Source of the DNA: Cephalothrix spiralis
Taxonomy: Eukaryota > Nemertea > Palaeonemertea > Archinemertea > Cephalotrichidae
Reading direction: 5' to 3'
DNA: 13,867 bases
Assembly (NCBI GenBank): GCA_032353305.1
Contig: JAUCNG010102214.1
Span: 1-13,867, forward strand
Made by a program: the position numbers and the translations under genes. This document shows, piece after piece, positions 1 through 8,328 of the stretch. Positions within the stretch are counted from its first letter, which is position 1. Every line of letters begins with the position of its first letter. Below the pieces are notes generated by a model. It was given only the letters and a program-made list of their open reading frames with translations. It was not told the origin of the DNA and made no database searches.

Positions 1-158
1 ACCATCTTTGCTGGCTGACTAAAATGAATTGGTAAAATGTTAATTGCTAAGATAAGAACATCATGTTTTCCATATTTGTACTTCTTCAGTAGCCAGTCAA
101 AAAATTCCGACAAACGCCGATTTGATAAGATGAACAAGAAGAGGAGGAATGAATCCGC
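1..158 (-). CDS. Partial exon of an unidentified minus-strand gene (runs off the left edge)
   Basis: Read on the minus strand from 158 to 1, the frame beginning GCG GAT TCA TTC stays open for 52 codons and continues beyond the window. An in-frame TAG lies directly before it, in the context ACTGTTAG, which would serve as an AG splice acceptor, so it is best read as an internal or last exon entered in phase 0. The translation begins with a hydrophobic stretch (SFLLFLFIL), continues RRLSEFFDWLLKKYKYG, and then has a second hydrophobic stretch (VLILAINILPIHF). The residue mix is protein-like, but I recognise no family. Transcription would diverge from the plus-strand gene starting near 800. No first exon for it is evident between 159 and 760. 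A chance open frame in AT-rich DNA remains possible. Confidence 0.42.
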
Positions 159-760
159 CTAACAGTACATTTCGATACCAATCCTTAAAATAATGCTTAA
201 ATCATGTTAAACAACTTCCTACTAGCGCTATTACGTATCAATATATCAGTTTACCAAACCTAAGAACAAAATAATTACGTATAAAATAGTTGAAATGGCA
301 TTCCGTACATTTCTCGGAATATATACACACTAAGTATGTTAAAGAATTCCAAAATCCAATCGACAAAATTGCCAAGTGCATTTGATCTACAGGTTACATG
401 TACTATTCTGTTTTATAATTCTTTTATACTGGACCAATTTTGATTATATGTTTATATATGAGTATATAAATAAATCAATTGTGAATAATTTTTCTACCGA
501 TGTACTATGGTCAGTCCACTTTTCCACTTTAGAGTGACCATATACAATTTATAAATCGATTAGAAAAATATTCAAATATTAAATTTATATATGAAATATA
601 TAAATCAATACTCTACGTAAATGATTTACAAAAAGATATTCCACGATCCGTGAAATATTTTTAATATTTGTTTAAATAATTCAAAAGCATTAACGAGAAA
701 ATGTACGTCATGTTTTATAAAGTACATTCTGCTCTGGTCATTAATACGTAAAAATGGAAG
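159..760. other. Non-coding stretch left of promoter 1
   Basis: No convincing exon is visible on either strand. The stretch is AT-rich. It contains one TACATGTA palindrome (395-402) followed directly by ACTATTCTGTT, and a hairpin with perfect 8-bp arms TATGGTCA/TGACCATA at 506-513 and 535-542. A short minus-strand open frame (about 447-551) has no good splice signals. The stretch could hold the 5' end of the minus-strand gene at 1-158, but nothing marks it. Confidence 0.5.
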
Positions 761-793
761 GTCACGTGACTGTGAGTTAATCGTTTCGATTGG
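761..793 (+). promoter_or_regulatory. Candidate TATA-less promoter 1: palindromic CLEAR-type E-box plus inverted CCAAT
   Basis: GTCACGTGAC at 761-770 is a perfect 10-bp palindrome and matches the CLEAR/M-box consensus bound by MITF/TFE-family bHLH-ZIP proteins; USF and MAX also bind CACGTG. Eighteen bases further on, GATTGG (788-793) is an inverted CCAAT core of the NF-Y type. No TATA box lies at the expected distance. The pair sits about 230-260 bases upstream of the ATG at 1021, ahead of a uORF-bearing leader. The motifs are seen directly; promoter function is inferred from their position. Confidence 0.5.
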
Positions 794-799
794 ATAGCA

Positions 800-1020
800 G
801 CGGCTAGTTTTGTTATTACGATTGTACTGACCGATGGCTCGTGCCTAAATTGACAGGTGAATTAAGTTTGAAATCAGTAGGAAAAAAACAGTTGTTCGAA
901 ACACAGATGTAAGCTCCAAGGATCAAGGATTGGTGTTTTGAAGGATTTCTAGTACATTTTTGCGTAACATTCTTATTACGTAATATTTTATTACATTGCC
1001 AGTGAACTTTACTTATCAAA
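800..1020 (+). other. Probable 5' leader of the long isoform, with tiny uORFs and a possible intron
   Basis: The leader contains ATG GCT CGT GCC TAA (834-848), a three-codon uORF, and a start-stop element ATGTAA (907-912). CAG|GTGAAT at 856/857 and ATTGCCAG at 1002 could bound a 146-bp 5'UTR intron (857-1002). Splicing it out would remove the start-stop element but keep the first uORF. The transcription start is not determined; position 800 is only an approximate boundary. Confidence 0.35.
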
Positions 1021-1531
1021 ATGGATGTTGAGAGCAACAAGAGTAGTCAGATGATGGACTCCTTAGCTCAGCAAAGAAATACAAGCCCTGTGCCATCAAC
1101 AACTACATCTGATAGTGGGTCTCCAGCCTCTTATGTTGACGAGAGACCGTTTTTTTACGGAGAGATGAAAACTCCAGAATACAGAGGAGGAAATGAATCA
1201 ATCGAGCCATTAAAAGAGAATGTTTTAGGTGAAAAAGCAGACAAAAACACTAGTATTGAAAAAAATGAACTTTATGATAGAGTTGCACATGATATTGCAA
1301 TGAGAGCTTTAGACCTGGAGGATATGGACCATGATCCAATTGATGACATGTCAGATGATGATCTAGATCATGTTGATAATAGTGATTCAGACAGTAACAG
1401 GAATTTGATAATTTGTGACAAAACTGATGATAGTGATGACAGTGCAGCTAGGCACCAAGGTGGACGTGTTGCTTGCTCTCCTGCTGAAAAAGTGGCCTCA
1501 GTAATTGCTAACTTGTTTTATGATCCAGTGG
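1021..1531 (+). CDS. First coding exon, long isoform of an unidentified Ser- and Asp-rich protein
   Basis: ATG at 1021 lies in a good animal initiation context (A at -3, G at +4) and opens 170 codons. The open frame reads on to 1557 unspliced, but a GTATGT donor at 1532 gives a phase-1 splice after one base of codon 171. The last eight codons of the unspliced frame look intronic and run into T-rich repeats. Residues 5-39 are Ser/Thr/Pro-rich. Residues 84-100 (LYDRVAHDIAMRALDLE) form a probable amphipathic helix. Residues 97-125 are strongly acidic with alternating Asp and Ser. Residues 155-168 (AEKVASVIANLFYD) form a second probable helix. No signal peptide, membrane segment or zinc finger is visible, so the protein is probably cytosolic or nuclear. 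I do not recognise the family. It would join the exon at 10609 across an intron of about 9.1 kb. Confidence 0.72.
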
Positions 1532-1554
1532 GTATGTTGAAGTCTTTTTTAACG

Positions 1555-1740
1555 TAAAAAAATCTATATTTTAACGTGAAAATTTATATTTTTGTTTTCC
1601 CTATACAACTGTATACAAAGGGTAAAAAAATCTAAATTTTTGTTTTCCCTACGAAGGGTAAACAAAATCTATATTTTTGTTTTCCCTACGTAGGGTAAAA
1701 AATCTTTATATTTTGTTCTCACGTAGGCGTAGGGCCAGAT
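1555..1740. repeat. Degenerate tandem repeat of about 36 bp, each unit a weak hairpin
   Basis: Three clear units start with GGGTAAA at 1620, 1656 and 1693, and a more diverged one lies near 1555. Each unit runs from GGGTAAAnAAAATCT to TTTTGTTTTCCCTACG, so its start and end are partly reverse-complementary. The array begins about 25 bases after the splice donor at 1532, inside the intron. Confidence 0.65.
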
Positions 1741-1799
1741 CAGAATTGAAAATAAAAGAGTTTGTAGCTATGAAAGGATCAGAATTTTTTTTACGCAGT

Positions 1800-1821
1800 A
1801 ACATCTAGCTAGCTAGATGTT
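1800..1821. repeat. 22-bp perfect palindrome
   Basis: AACATCTAGCT followed by its exact reverse complement AGCTAGATGTT, with no spacer and built around CTAGCTAG. It lies in the first intron and matches no repeat family I can name. It could extrude as a cruciform or be a dimeric protein site. Confidence 0.7.
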
Positions 1822-2478
1822 TTATTTCAGTTTATAAATGTCATAAATAGAGTGTAGTTCTGACAATAAACATCATCAAGCTGCGAAAAAGATACAAAGG
1901 CGCGGCCTATAATTCATAGACTGGTTCTTTAGTAGCTGTCTGTGATAAAATGGGTAGTGTGAATTCTGACCTATTATTAAAAATGAAGGTGTTATAAATT
2001 ATTGCTTAAAAGTTATGACCATGTTTGGGCATAACTATTCGAAAAATACGAAACATACTTATAATAATATTAGATCTTTTAGACAAGTTTTTATTTTCGT
2101 TCGGAATTGTTGGGAGGTGTTTCATTGCCTAGGAAGGATAGGTATGCTATTTCTAACAAATGCAAATAAATATTAGCATTTGCTTATAATTATTTCCGGG
2201 CCATTGGCTTACTTCAAAAATTAACTGGATTTCGGGTCCGCCGCTCAAATTTTCGCAATTGTCCTAAATTTAGCTGCATAGTGGTATTAATATTTTTTAT
2301 TATTGGTCTGCAATTATCCCTCTGACTGTAAACCCTGAAACGACCGTGTCCAAAGGTAGCTGATGATGAACTTCTTGCCTAGTCATGCCTCCATGTTGAG
2401 TTCTGCTTCCCGGTTTCTTGTTTGTTTTTTGTGAGAGTGTTTAGATGTCCGTGCTCATTGAATTTTTTTGGTAGTAGT
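1822..2478. other. Intronic stretch with no recognised feature
   Basis: AT-rich DNA with scattered stops in all frames. No credible exon, RNA gene or repeat was seen. Confidence 0.5.
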
Positions 2479-2635
2479 GCTAAATTCGAGGGGTCGGACA
2501 TAGTCCAAAAAATGTACAGGGATTTTGGAATTTTTTTAAATCCCGAGATTTTTTTGGGATTTAGGGACTTTTGGGATTTAGGGATTTTTTCTAGAGTGAA
2601 CAGGGATTTTTTGCGTCCGACCCCTCGGCTAAATT
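2479..2635. mobile_element. 141-bp hAT-type MITE with an 8-bp target-site duplication
   Basis: Perfect 13-bp terminal inverted repeats, CGAGGGGTCGGAC at 2487-2499 and GTCCGACCCCTCG at 2615-2627, bound a 141-bp element. The same 8 bases, GCTAAATT, lie immediately outside each end (2479-2486 and 2628-2635). An 8-bp duplication with a C-(G)AGGGG-type terminus is typical of the hAT superfamily. The interior is too short to code and consists of repeats of GGGATTT with T-runs. An open frame across 2422-2757 passes through the element and is spurious. Intact ends and an identical duplication suggest a fairly recent insertion into the intron. Confidence 0.85.
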
Positions 2636-3667
2636 CAAATCAGCAATATTATTTACAACGACAGTCAGCGACAGTCGGAAATTATTCGATCTTTTTTCAA
2701 TCTTTCCCCTTTATGTACGATCCAGAAGCGTATAAAAAAACGGGTCTTTCTGCCTAATAATATTTTCCTTTAGCTTTGAAATGAAACTTTCTTTATTTTT
2801 TAACAAATTTTTATGTAATTTTGGAATTTTAGAATTTTAATTTTTCCCGGACGGTTGATTATCAGGTATCTCGTTATATGTTAACGATACACAAACTTCG
2901 AGTTCTTGTATATACATGTATCAGGAAATGTACTAGATTTGTAAAGTACAAAGTATATATGTACCCTCCCGTCGGTTTAACAGAAATTTGAGATGCTTGA
3001 TTTTTGCTTTTGGAATTGCCTTGAACATCCCTTGCACACTAACATATTTTGGGAAAAGCGCAAAACATTGAAAAACATTTATTTCCGAAAGTCTATGATG
3101 CGGAAGACTCCTAAACTCTTCAAGTAGTCATTTATCTGAATTAAGTTTTTCTTGACGTTTCAACGGCGTTTGATAGGGTTAAGCATAATCCTAAATCCTT
3201 TCATTTAGAGTGCAGCGCTTTGCAGTGGTCATTTGAAATGGCTTGCAAATCTTTTTTCTGTAAAATAAAGACTCAATTAATCTTGAGGGATTTGTATAAG
3301 ACAAGCTATGTCTTAATTAACTGACCATTCACATTACTAATGAAACATTTGATTAGCTTAGGATGCAAATAATGCCAAATATTATTACTTCGCACTTTTA
3401 GGCACGCTTTTAACAGCTGACTTTCTGTGTTAATCTTTTTTGATAATTGAGAAATAATTGAGAAAGGCATATGTTATGTCTTGAACAATTCTTGAAATCC
3501 TGAATCCAAAAATATATTACTTATATGTACTACCAAAAGCATACGATTTAGGTACTAAGTAATACCAAAAGCACTACTAGTTCTTCGAGGCACTTGTTGA
3601 AATTTGCATGGAGATCAAATTGTCAAAAGTGAAAAGATCTTTAAAGAGGAATAGATTTTAATATAAT
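2636..3667. other. Intronic stretch with small duplications only
   Basis: No convincing exon. There is a TACATGTA palindrome at 2913-2920, a short tandem duplication of ATAATTGAGAA near 3442-3465, and a direct repeat TACCAAAAGCA near 3530 and 3563. Frames are short and broken. Confidence 0.5.
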
Positions 3668-3775
3668 ATGTTTTTAAAATTCTCTCGGTTGTTTCGTGTT
3701 TATAGTCTTACTATAGGCACTTCGCTTGGTGTTTTAGAATTACTCTATTTTGTAACATACTCCAGATATTTCTAT

Positions 3776-3918
3776 CTATCATCAAGTATCACACTTATAG
3801 CCCCTGCTTTAATAAATGATGCATTATCTTTGAAGCTCCACACTTTTCTGATAAATTTAATTAGGCTTTTGGTATCAGGAACTTCAAAGTGTATGTTCCG
3901 AATGTACTGATAGTTTTA
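3776..3918 (-). other. Short protein-like open frame of uncertain status
   Basis: On the minus strand a frame opens after ACTATCAG (a possible splice acceptor) and reads about 46 codons, including HFEVPDTKSLIKFIRK and VWSFKDNASFIKAGA, before TAG at about 3776. The plus strand of the same stretch (3668-3910) has an 80-codon frame rich in Leu, Tyr and Ser that looks like AT-driven noise. The minus-strand residue mix is more natural, but no good GT donor closes it and no family is recognised. Confidence 0.2.
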
Positions 3919-4374
3919 TACATATTCCCCATCCTCTCTTTACAGCTGTACCTGTTAAACCCCCCTTATTTGTGATGTACTTTCTTATACCCCAGATACT
4001 GGATATTTCTTTAAATTAGTTCTACTTCTTTACAAAATTCAATTTTTCTTAAAGTACTCGGAACGTTTTTTCTAAAAAGAGATGCCCATTTTATCGCAAT
4101 AAATTATATCAATTGTACCTTATTAAAAACATTGTGTAATTTTGACTGACCACTGAGTTTTCAATAGCCACCACGCGTAGCTTTTAAAGAAATAATTGTG
4201 AACGATATTTCCGATTCGCTTTGGTCTTTTATTCGGAACTAAACATTCAATAAACCGTGTGGACTTTTTCTCAGAAGGTATAAAAAGTCCCTAAGTGCGC
4301 CTATAGTGCGAACATCTTGTTCGTGGGTGTTTTCTCTCATCATTCGCCATGTGATGTAATAACCCCCGTCAAAA

Positions 4375-4800
4375 ATAGTATCCGACTTGGTATAAGTTAG
4401 TAAGAGACCAAATAGTCTACTGCGACTTAGCATGCTTAGTAGACCATATAGTCTTGTCTTAGAACAAAGCAGCTGGCTTAGTATAAAATGTCCATTGTTT
4501 AAGATTGTAAAGAACAAAGGATCCGACTTAGTAAGCCTTAGTAAAAAAATTTAGTAGACTGACAATTGTTTGAGATGAAAGAACAAAGGAACTCGGTAGA
4601 TTCGAGTATACTAAGACAATAAATTGTTAAGAACAAAAGCCCGACTTAGTAAGAAGTTGACTTAGTAGACAAACAAAGGAGTCGACTTAACTTAGTAGAC
4701 TCAAGTATAAAAGTTAGTCTTAGTAAAAAGGACTCATTCTACTACAGAAAAAGAACAAGACAGAAAACAAAAGAAGAGCAGAATCGACTAAAAATTTGAC
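4375..4800. repeat. Degenerate minisatellite built from GACTTAGTA, AGTAGAC and AAGAACAAAGGA
   Basis: The words GACTTAGTA, TTAGTAGAC and GAACAAAGGA recur in varying order and spacing, for example at 4515, 4578, 4630 and 4672, at intervals of roughly 45-70 bases. Base composition is purine-rich on the plus strand, unlike the T-rich flanks. An open frame on the minus strand (4239-4517) is partly this repeat and is not supported as a gene. Confidence 0.6.
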
Positions 4801-5600
4801 AAGACATTACTATACTAGACATTAGACTATAAAAACTAAAAAGAGGGCACTTTAAATAAGTCATACATGTATATGCACTATTCTGTTGTATGCTTGAGGA
4901 GATTCTACATGCAGTATTGAAATGACGAATGCACCTTTGATGTTAATTTTAATATTTGATAATCATGTATTCTTCAAATGACTGAAATATATATTTAGGA
5001 AAATTATAGGACTTATTATAAAATGAATTTTCATTTCGGCAAGCTGTTCCGCTAAAAAGCACCTAACAAATAAATTAAATGGACTTTGGACATCTGGTCA
5101 TTTTTCATATAACTAACTCTATTCAAAATCATAAATTCAATTGAATCATCCATTGAATCGTTTATTTATTGAATCGTTTATTTACTAGCTAGCAACAAAA
5201 CCTGTGGTCAATTTTCATTTATTGAATTTTGAGATCTGTGAAAATTATATGTGTCCCGATATAGAACACAATGCATTATATGCCTGGCGACAAAATATGT
5301 CCATTCGTGTATATAGGAGGGTCAATATGTGCATGGCTAAATTAGACAATTTTTGTAAATTGGTCATTTGACATGACCTTTAAAGTACTTTGGCTATTTT
5401 ACTTATCCTACATATATGTCAATACATGTATTGATTACACTCTTAAAGTCCGGCTGACCTTATGTAATAAAACTAGTAAGTATGGATAAGTTTTTTATCA
5501 AAAATAAATTATCAAAAAACAGCTGATTGGAGTAAATTTGCGCACTAAAATCATAAAATTTATCGCAATAAAAGTTTAATGTTGAGTTGTTAAATTTTTA
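4801..5600. other. Intronic stretch with small repeats and one dyad
   Basis: No gene is seen. It holds a 16-bp direct repeat ATTGAATCGTTTATTT twice in tandem (5152-5183) with a partial third copy at 5140, and a 16-bp perfect palindrome TCAATACATGTATTGA at 5419-5434. TACATGTA also occurs at 4864-4871, followed closely by ACTATTCTGTT (4877-4887). Confidence 0.5.
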
Positions 5601-6108
5601 TAATGTGGGTAAAGACCATTTGTTTTTTGTCATGAAAACATAATAAAATAACTTGCATGTTTTGAGGACAAGGAAATGATTGGAAATGATAATTATAATG
5701 ATAATATCTAGCATAAACTCTTTTCAACTATAGATATTTTAAGAATTTAAAAACCATCCCTAACAAAATATCGATGTTTTTTTGAAAAGTTAAATTAATT
5801 TGTCAATTTTCTGACGTCCGCATTTGGCTATAGACTTTTAAAATATTTTTGAATATCGAGTTTTTTAAATTTATTAAGATCAAAATATTTAATAGTCGCA
5901 TTCATTTCGTCAGAAGCGTATTAAAATAATACTATTCTGTTTCGTATTATAGCTATCTTTTAATAAAATATAAGTATAGGAGTGGCAAAGAGTTATATAA
6001 TATAAGCCTTTTGAGTATTTTTTTCTGATTTGGAATCTCGAGAACATTGTATTTCGTTTTCAATCAGATCCCTACTTTCATAAAACAGTTTGCATTCTGT
6101 GATTACTG

Positions 6109-6116
6109 GTCACGTG
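6109..6116 (+). promoter_or_regulatory. Second CACGTG E-box (GTCACGTG)
   Basis: GGTCACGTGCT repeats most of the E-box of promoter 1. Two CACCTG E-boxes follow at 6142-6147 and 6157-6162. The local stretch 6100-6170 is more GC-rich than its flanks, but no exon with a clear donor follows, so a third promoter here is only a possibility. Confidence 0.25.
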
Positions 6117-6227
6117 CTGTGACGGGCTTTATGCTCTTTTTCACCTGTTGAAACGCCACCTGCTAGGGGATGTTAGAGTTGCAGGTTTTTTCGTGACCGT
6201 TTTTGGCGTTTTTTATAAATCTTCCAA

Positions 6228-6389
6228 TTAAATCCTAAATTCAGAATTCTGATAGATAAACTTGCGGGGTGCAAATGGCATTACGGCAAAAGTGTTGTTT
6301 GGTTTACGGAATTTCGTCACCCCGCCAATAAAAATGTTCGAAAAAAATGATTTAATTTTTTTCACGCCGCCGGTGGCCGCCGATAAGAT
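6228..6389 (-). other. Short minus-strand open frame with a histone H3-like octapeptide
   Basis: The minus frame from 6389 to the TAA at 6228-6230 reads 53 codons. At 6357-6380 it encodes AATGGVKK in GC-rich codons (GCG GCC ACC GGC GGC GTG), close to histone H3 residues around SAPATGGVKK. After that the translation (IKSFFSNIF..., then PNNTFAVMPFAPRKF) does not follow H3. The GC-rich patch stands out from the AT-rich flanks. This may be a tiny processed-gene remnant or coincidence. Imperfect inverted arms (TTGCGGGGTG near 6262, CACCCCGCCAA near 6317) fall in the same stretch. Confidence 0.15.
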
Positions 6390-6547
6390 TTATTTATAAA
6401 TTTGGTCCATAAATCAATCAATATAAAAATGGTCTTACAAAATTGATTTAGCATTCCGACACATCATGCATGATAACTAAACTATAGTATTTTTCCCCGC
6501 GTTTTTATCATGTTTAAAAAATTCTATTTAAGGGGAACTTTTTGTAA

Positions 6548-7143
6548 ACGATTGATTTTATTATCTATATCGTGTGGGACCAATTTCTACTGAGTCATTC
6601 TAAAATTTTGTTAGATATTGATATAATTTCACATAAAAGTTCTATCCGTTTGTTAACGATGCAATTATGCTGCAAAATGCAAGTACTTCTTCGCGGATCG
6701 ATATCATCCAAAAAACTTATAGTGCGGCCAACGACCGAGTGTTATTTTGACCGAAATAAAAAGCTGTTGAAAACGAGAATGCCCTTCGATTTTTTTTTAA
6801 GTGCGTAGAGGAGCCGTCCACTACTGTAGTGACTGATGTCTCAAAAGTCCACACAACCTGTAGTGCTCTTATCCTCGAAAAATATCATATGATGCCAATA
6901 ACCGTCGACGAACTTGTAAATATGACGTTAAGGGTATACGAAAATGTTATTGATTTTCATAAAAGTATTTATGATAAAAAATGCAACATAACGGTTTCAT
7001 ATGCAGTTTTTGTCGTCAGGTTGTTCCGTAAAAAATACTCAACGTGCTGTTACCCTCTTTTATCATCACCTGCCACTAGAAGTATCGAATGTTTTTTGGC
7101 TATGAACTTGTTCAAAAAAGAACTTTTATTGATAATTCAGAAG
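6548..7143 (+). pseudogene. Protein-like open frame interrupted at a T9 run; family not recognised
   Basis: Frame 2 is open from 6548 to the TAG at 6806-6808 and includes QLCCKMQVLLRG and RPTTECYFDRNKKLLKTRM. At the run of nine T (6790-6798) a one-base shift moves into frame 1, which continues KCVEEPSTTVVTDVSKVH and then ITVDELVNMTLRVYENVIDF, to AAG at 7141-7143. A donor-like GTAAAA follows, and the unspliced frame stops at 7156-7158. Codon choice and residue mix on both sides look like one protein. No in-frame ATG is near the start; the leftmost start-like codon is GTG. Possible readings are a decayed gene or transposon relic, a real exon entered at TTTTTTAAG|TGC (6801/6802), or a homopolymer-length error in the assembly. 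I cannot name the family. The frame does not match the phase-1 pattern of the main gene. Confidence 0.32.
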
Positions 7144-7231
7144 GTAAAATATGTATAGACAGCAAGGTATATATTATACAAGACCAGGCAATATTATTAT
7201 ATTGTTCATAAGACTCGTTGCTACTGAAACG

Positions 7232-7346
7232 TGACGTCATAAATTAAACCATTATGACGTCATAAATGAAACCATTATGACGTCATAAATGAAACCATTA
7301 TGACGTCATAAATGAAACCATTATGACGTCATAAATGAAACCATCC
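7232..7346 (+). repeat. Five-copy 23-bp tandem array, each unit starting with the CRE palindrome TGACGTCA
   Basis: TGACGTCA begins at 7232, 7255, 7278, 7301 and 7324, exactly 23 bases apart. The unit is TGACGTCATAAATGAAACC followed by ATTA. The first copy differs by one base (AAATTAAACC) and the last ends in CATCC. Twenty-three bases is close to two helical turns, so all five sites would face nearly the same side of the DNA. A sixth site follows at 7398-7405. Confidence 0.9.
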
Positions 7347-7686
7347 ATTTCAGCCGAAAATTTTGAGTTATTGGTGTCTTCTATACATCATTATTTATGA
7401 CGTCATCGACTTTTTTAACGTAAAAGAATTTTTGAATAGCTTATCAAATAATAGCTCGAGCAAAATGTGCCTCTTCTGTCGGAAGCTATTTATGTTTTCT
7501 CCTTTAATATCACAGTTTTCAATTATTGATCTGAATTGTTTTCGGTTTTTTGTTTATAGCTGTAACAAACGTAATTACTGAGTTTGACCCCAGCTTTGTC
7601 GATCAAAAAAGCTCCCTCAGTGCTCTTCTCGGAAGTATTTGTAGCTGACTAGCTTAGGGATCACAAACTCGATTATCCGAACTTTA

Positions 7687-7724
7687 TAGCTATTTTAACA
7701 CAGTTTCGTCAACAAAAATAGCTA
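7687..7724. repeat. Perfect 10-bp hairpin
   Basis: TAGCTATTTT (7687-7696) and AAAATAGCTA (7715-7724) are exact reverse complements separated by 18 bases. The hairpin lies just inside the left arm of the 7670-8729 inverted repeat, so it may be sub-terminal structure of that element. Confidence 0.6.
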
Positions 7725-8268
7725 AACACAGGTTGTTTGACTTTTTGTAGCAATTACCGACCTAACAAAAAAAGAACCATGGGGCAGGTGAACTGGCAGG
7801 TGCAAAAAGTGTTGTTTTTTTACAAAATCTGTAAAAATTCGGGAAATTTGTCGGCGCATGGAGCCCAATAGCGCAATGCCTTTTTATTGCAATTTTGATT
7901 GTTTTTATTGATTTCTGACGAATTCCGAATCAGGCCCAGCTCCTTCAGTTACCAAACAAAAAAAGCCATTCATGACTTGCATGACTTTTCATTATCAAAT
8001 ATAAGCATGCATATATGGCATCGTTAATACCCTTTAAATGAACTTTATGGGCAGTTTTTTGCAATATTTGTTCGTCCTTAGTAATAATATAGATAAGGAA
8101 TAAGTTTATCGTATTTTATAAAAGTTTGAGACGACCAATGTACAATTAGGGAATAAACAATTAATTATTGATAACAGTTTTCTGGCAGAGCCCGAACCTA
8201 TCATACATATGGAGATCAGTGCATGTTCATCTCAAAAGATGGTGTATGGAAACCACGACTCCCTCTTT

Positions 8269-8328
8269 TGACGTCATTATTGTGTTACGACGTCATAAAT
8301 ATTTGTTAACATAATAAAAATGACGTCA
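8269..8328. promoter_or_regulatory. CRE pair: TGACGTCA twice plus one CGACGTCA variant
   Basis: Exact TGACGTCA at 8269-8276 and 8321-8328, with CGACGTCA at 8288-8295 and a TGGCGTCA half-match near 8340. They are about 600 bases upstream of promoter 2. Bases around the sites differ, so they are not a simple duplication. Confidence 0.5.

Noticed and set aside
816-1040. Minus-strand 74-codon open frame
   Set aside because: It overlaps the leader and start of the plus-strand exon and has no splice or promoter support.
2422-2757. Plus-strand 111-codon open frame
   Set aside because: It reads straight through the hAT MITE and its target duplications; the Phe/Gly/Asp repeats come from the GGGATTT units.
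4239-4517. Minus-strand 92-codon open frame
   Set aside because: Partly made of the degenerate minisatellite, with no supporting signals.
5449-5475. Possible 27-base phase-1 micro-exon before GTAAGT at 5476
   Set aside because: The acceptor is weak and nine codons are too few to judge without transcript data.
6157-6173. CCACCTGCTAGGGGATG resembling a CTCF core
   Set aside because: Only about two thirds of core positions match, which is too weak to call.
7363-7581. Plus-strand 72-codon open frame with a CLFC motif
   Set aside because: Phe/Ser/Asn-rich, contains a CRE, has no second zinc-binding pair, and an acceptor-like TTTATAG lies inside it.
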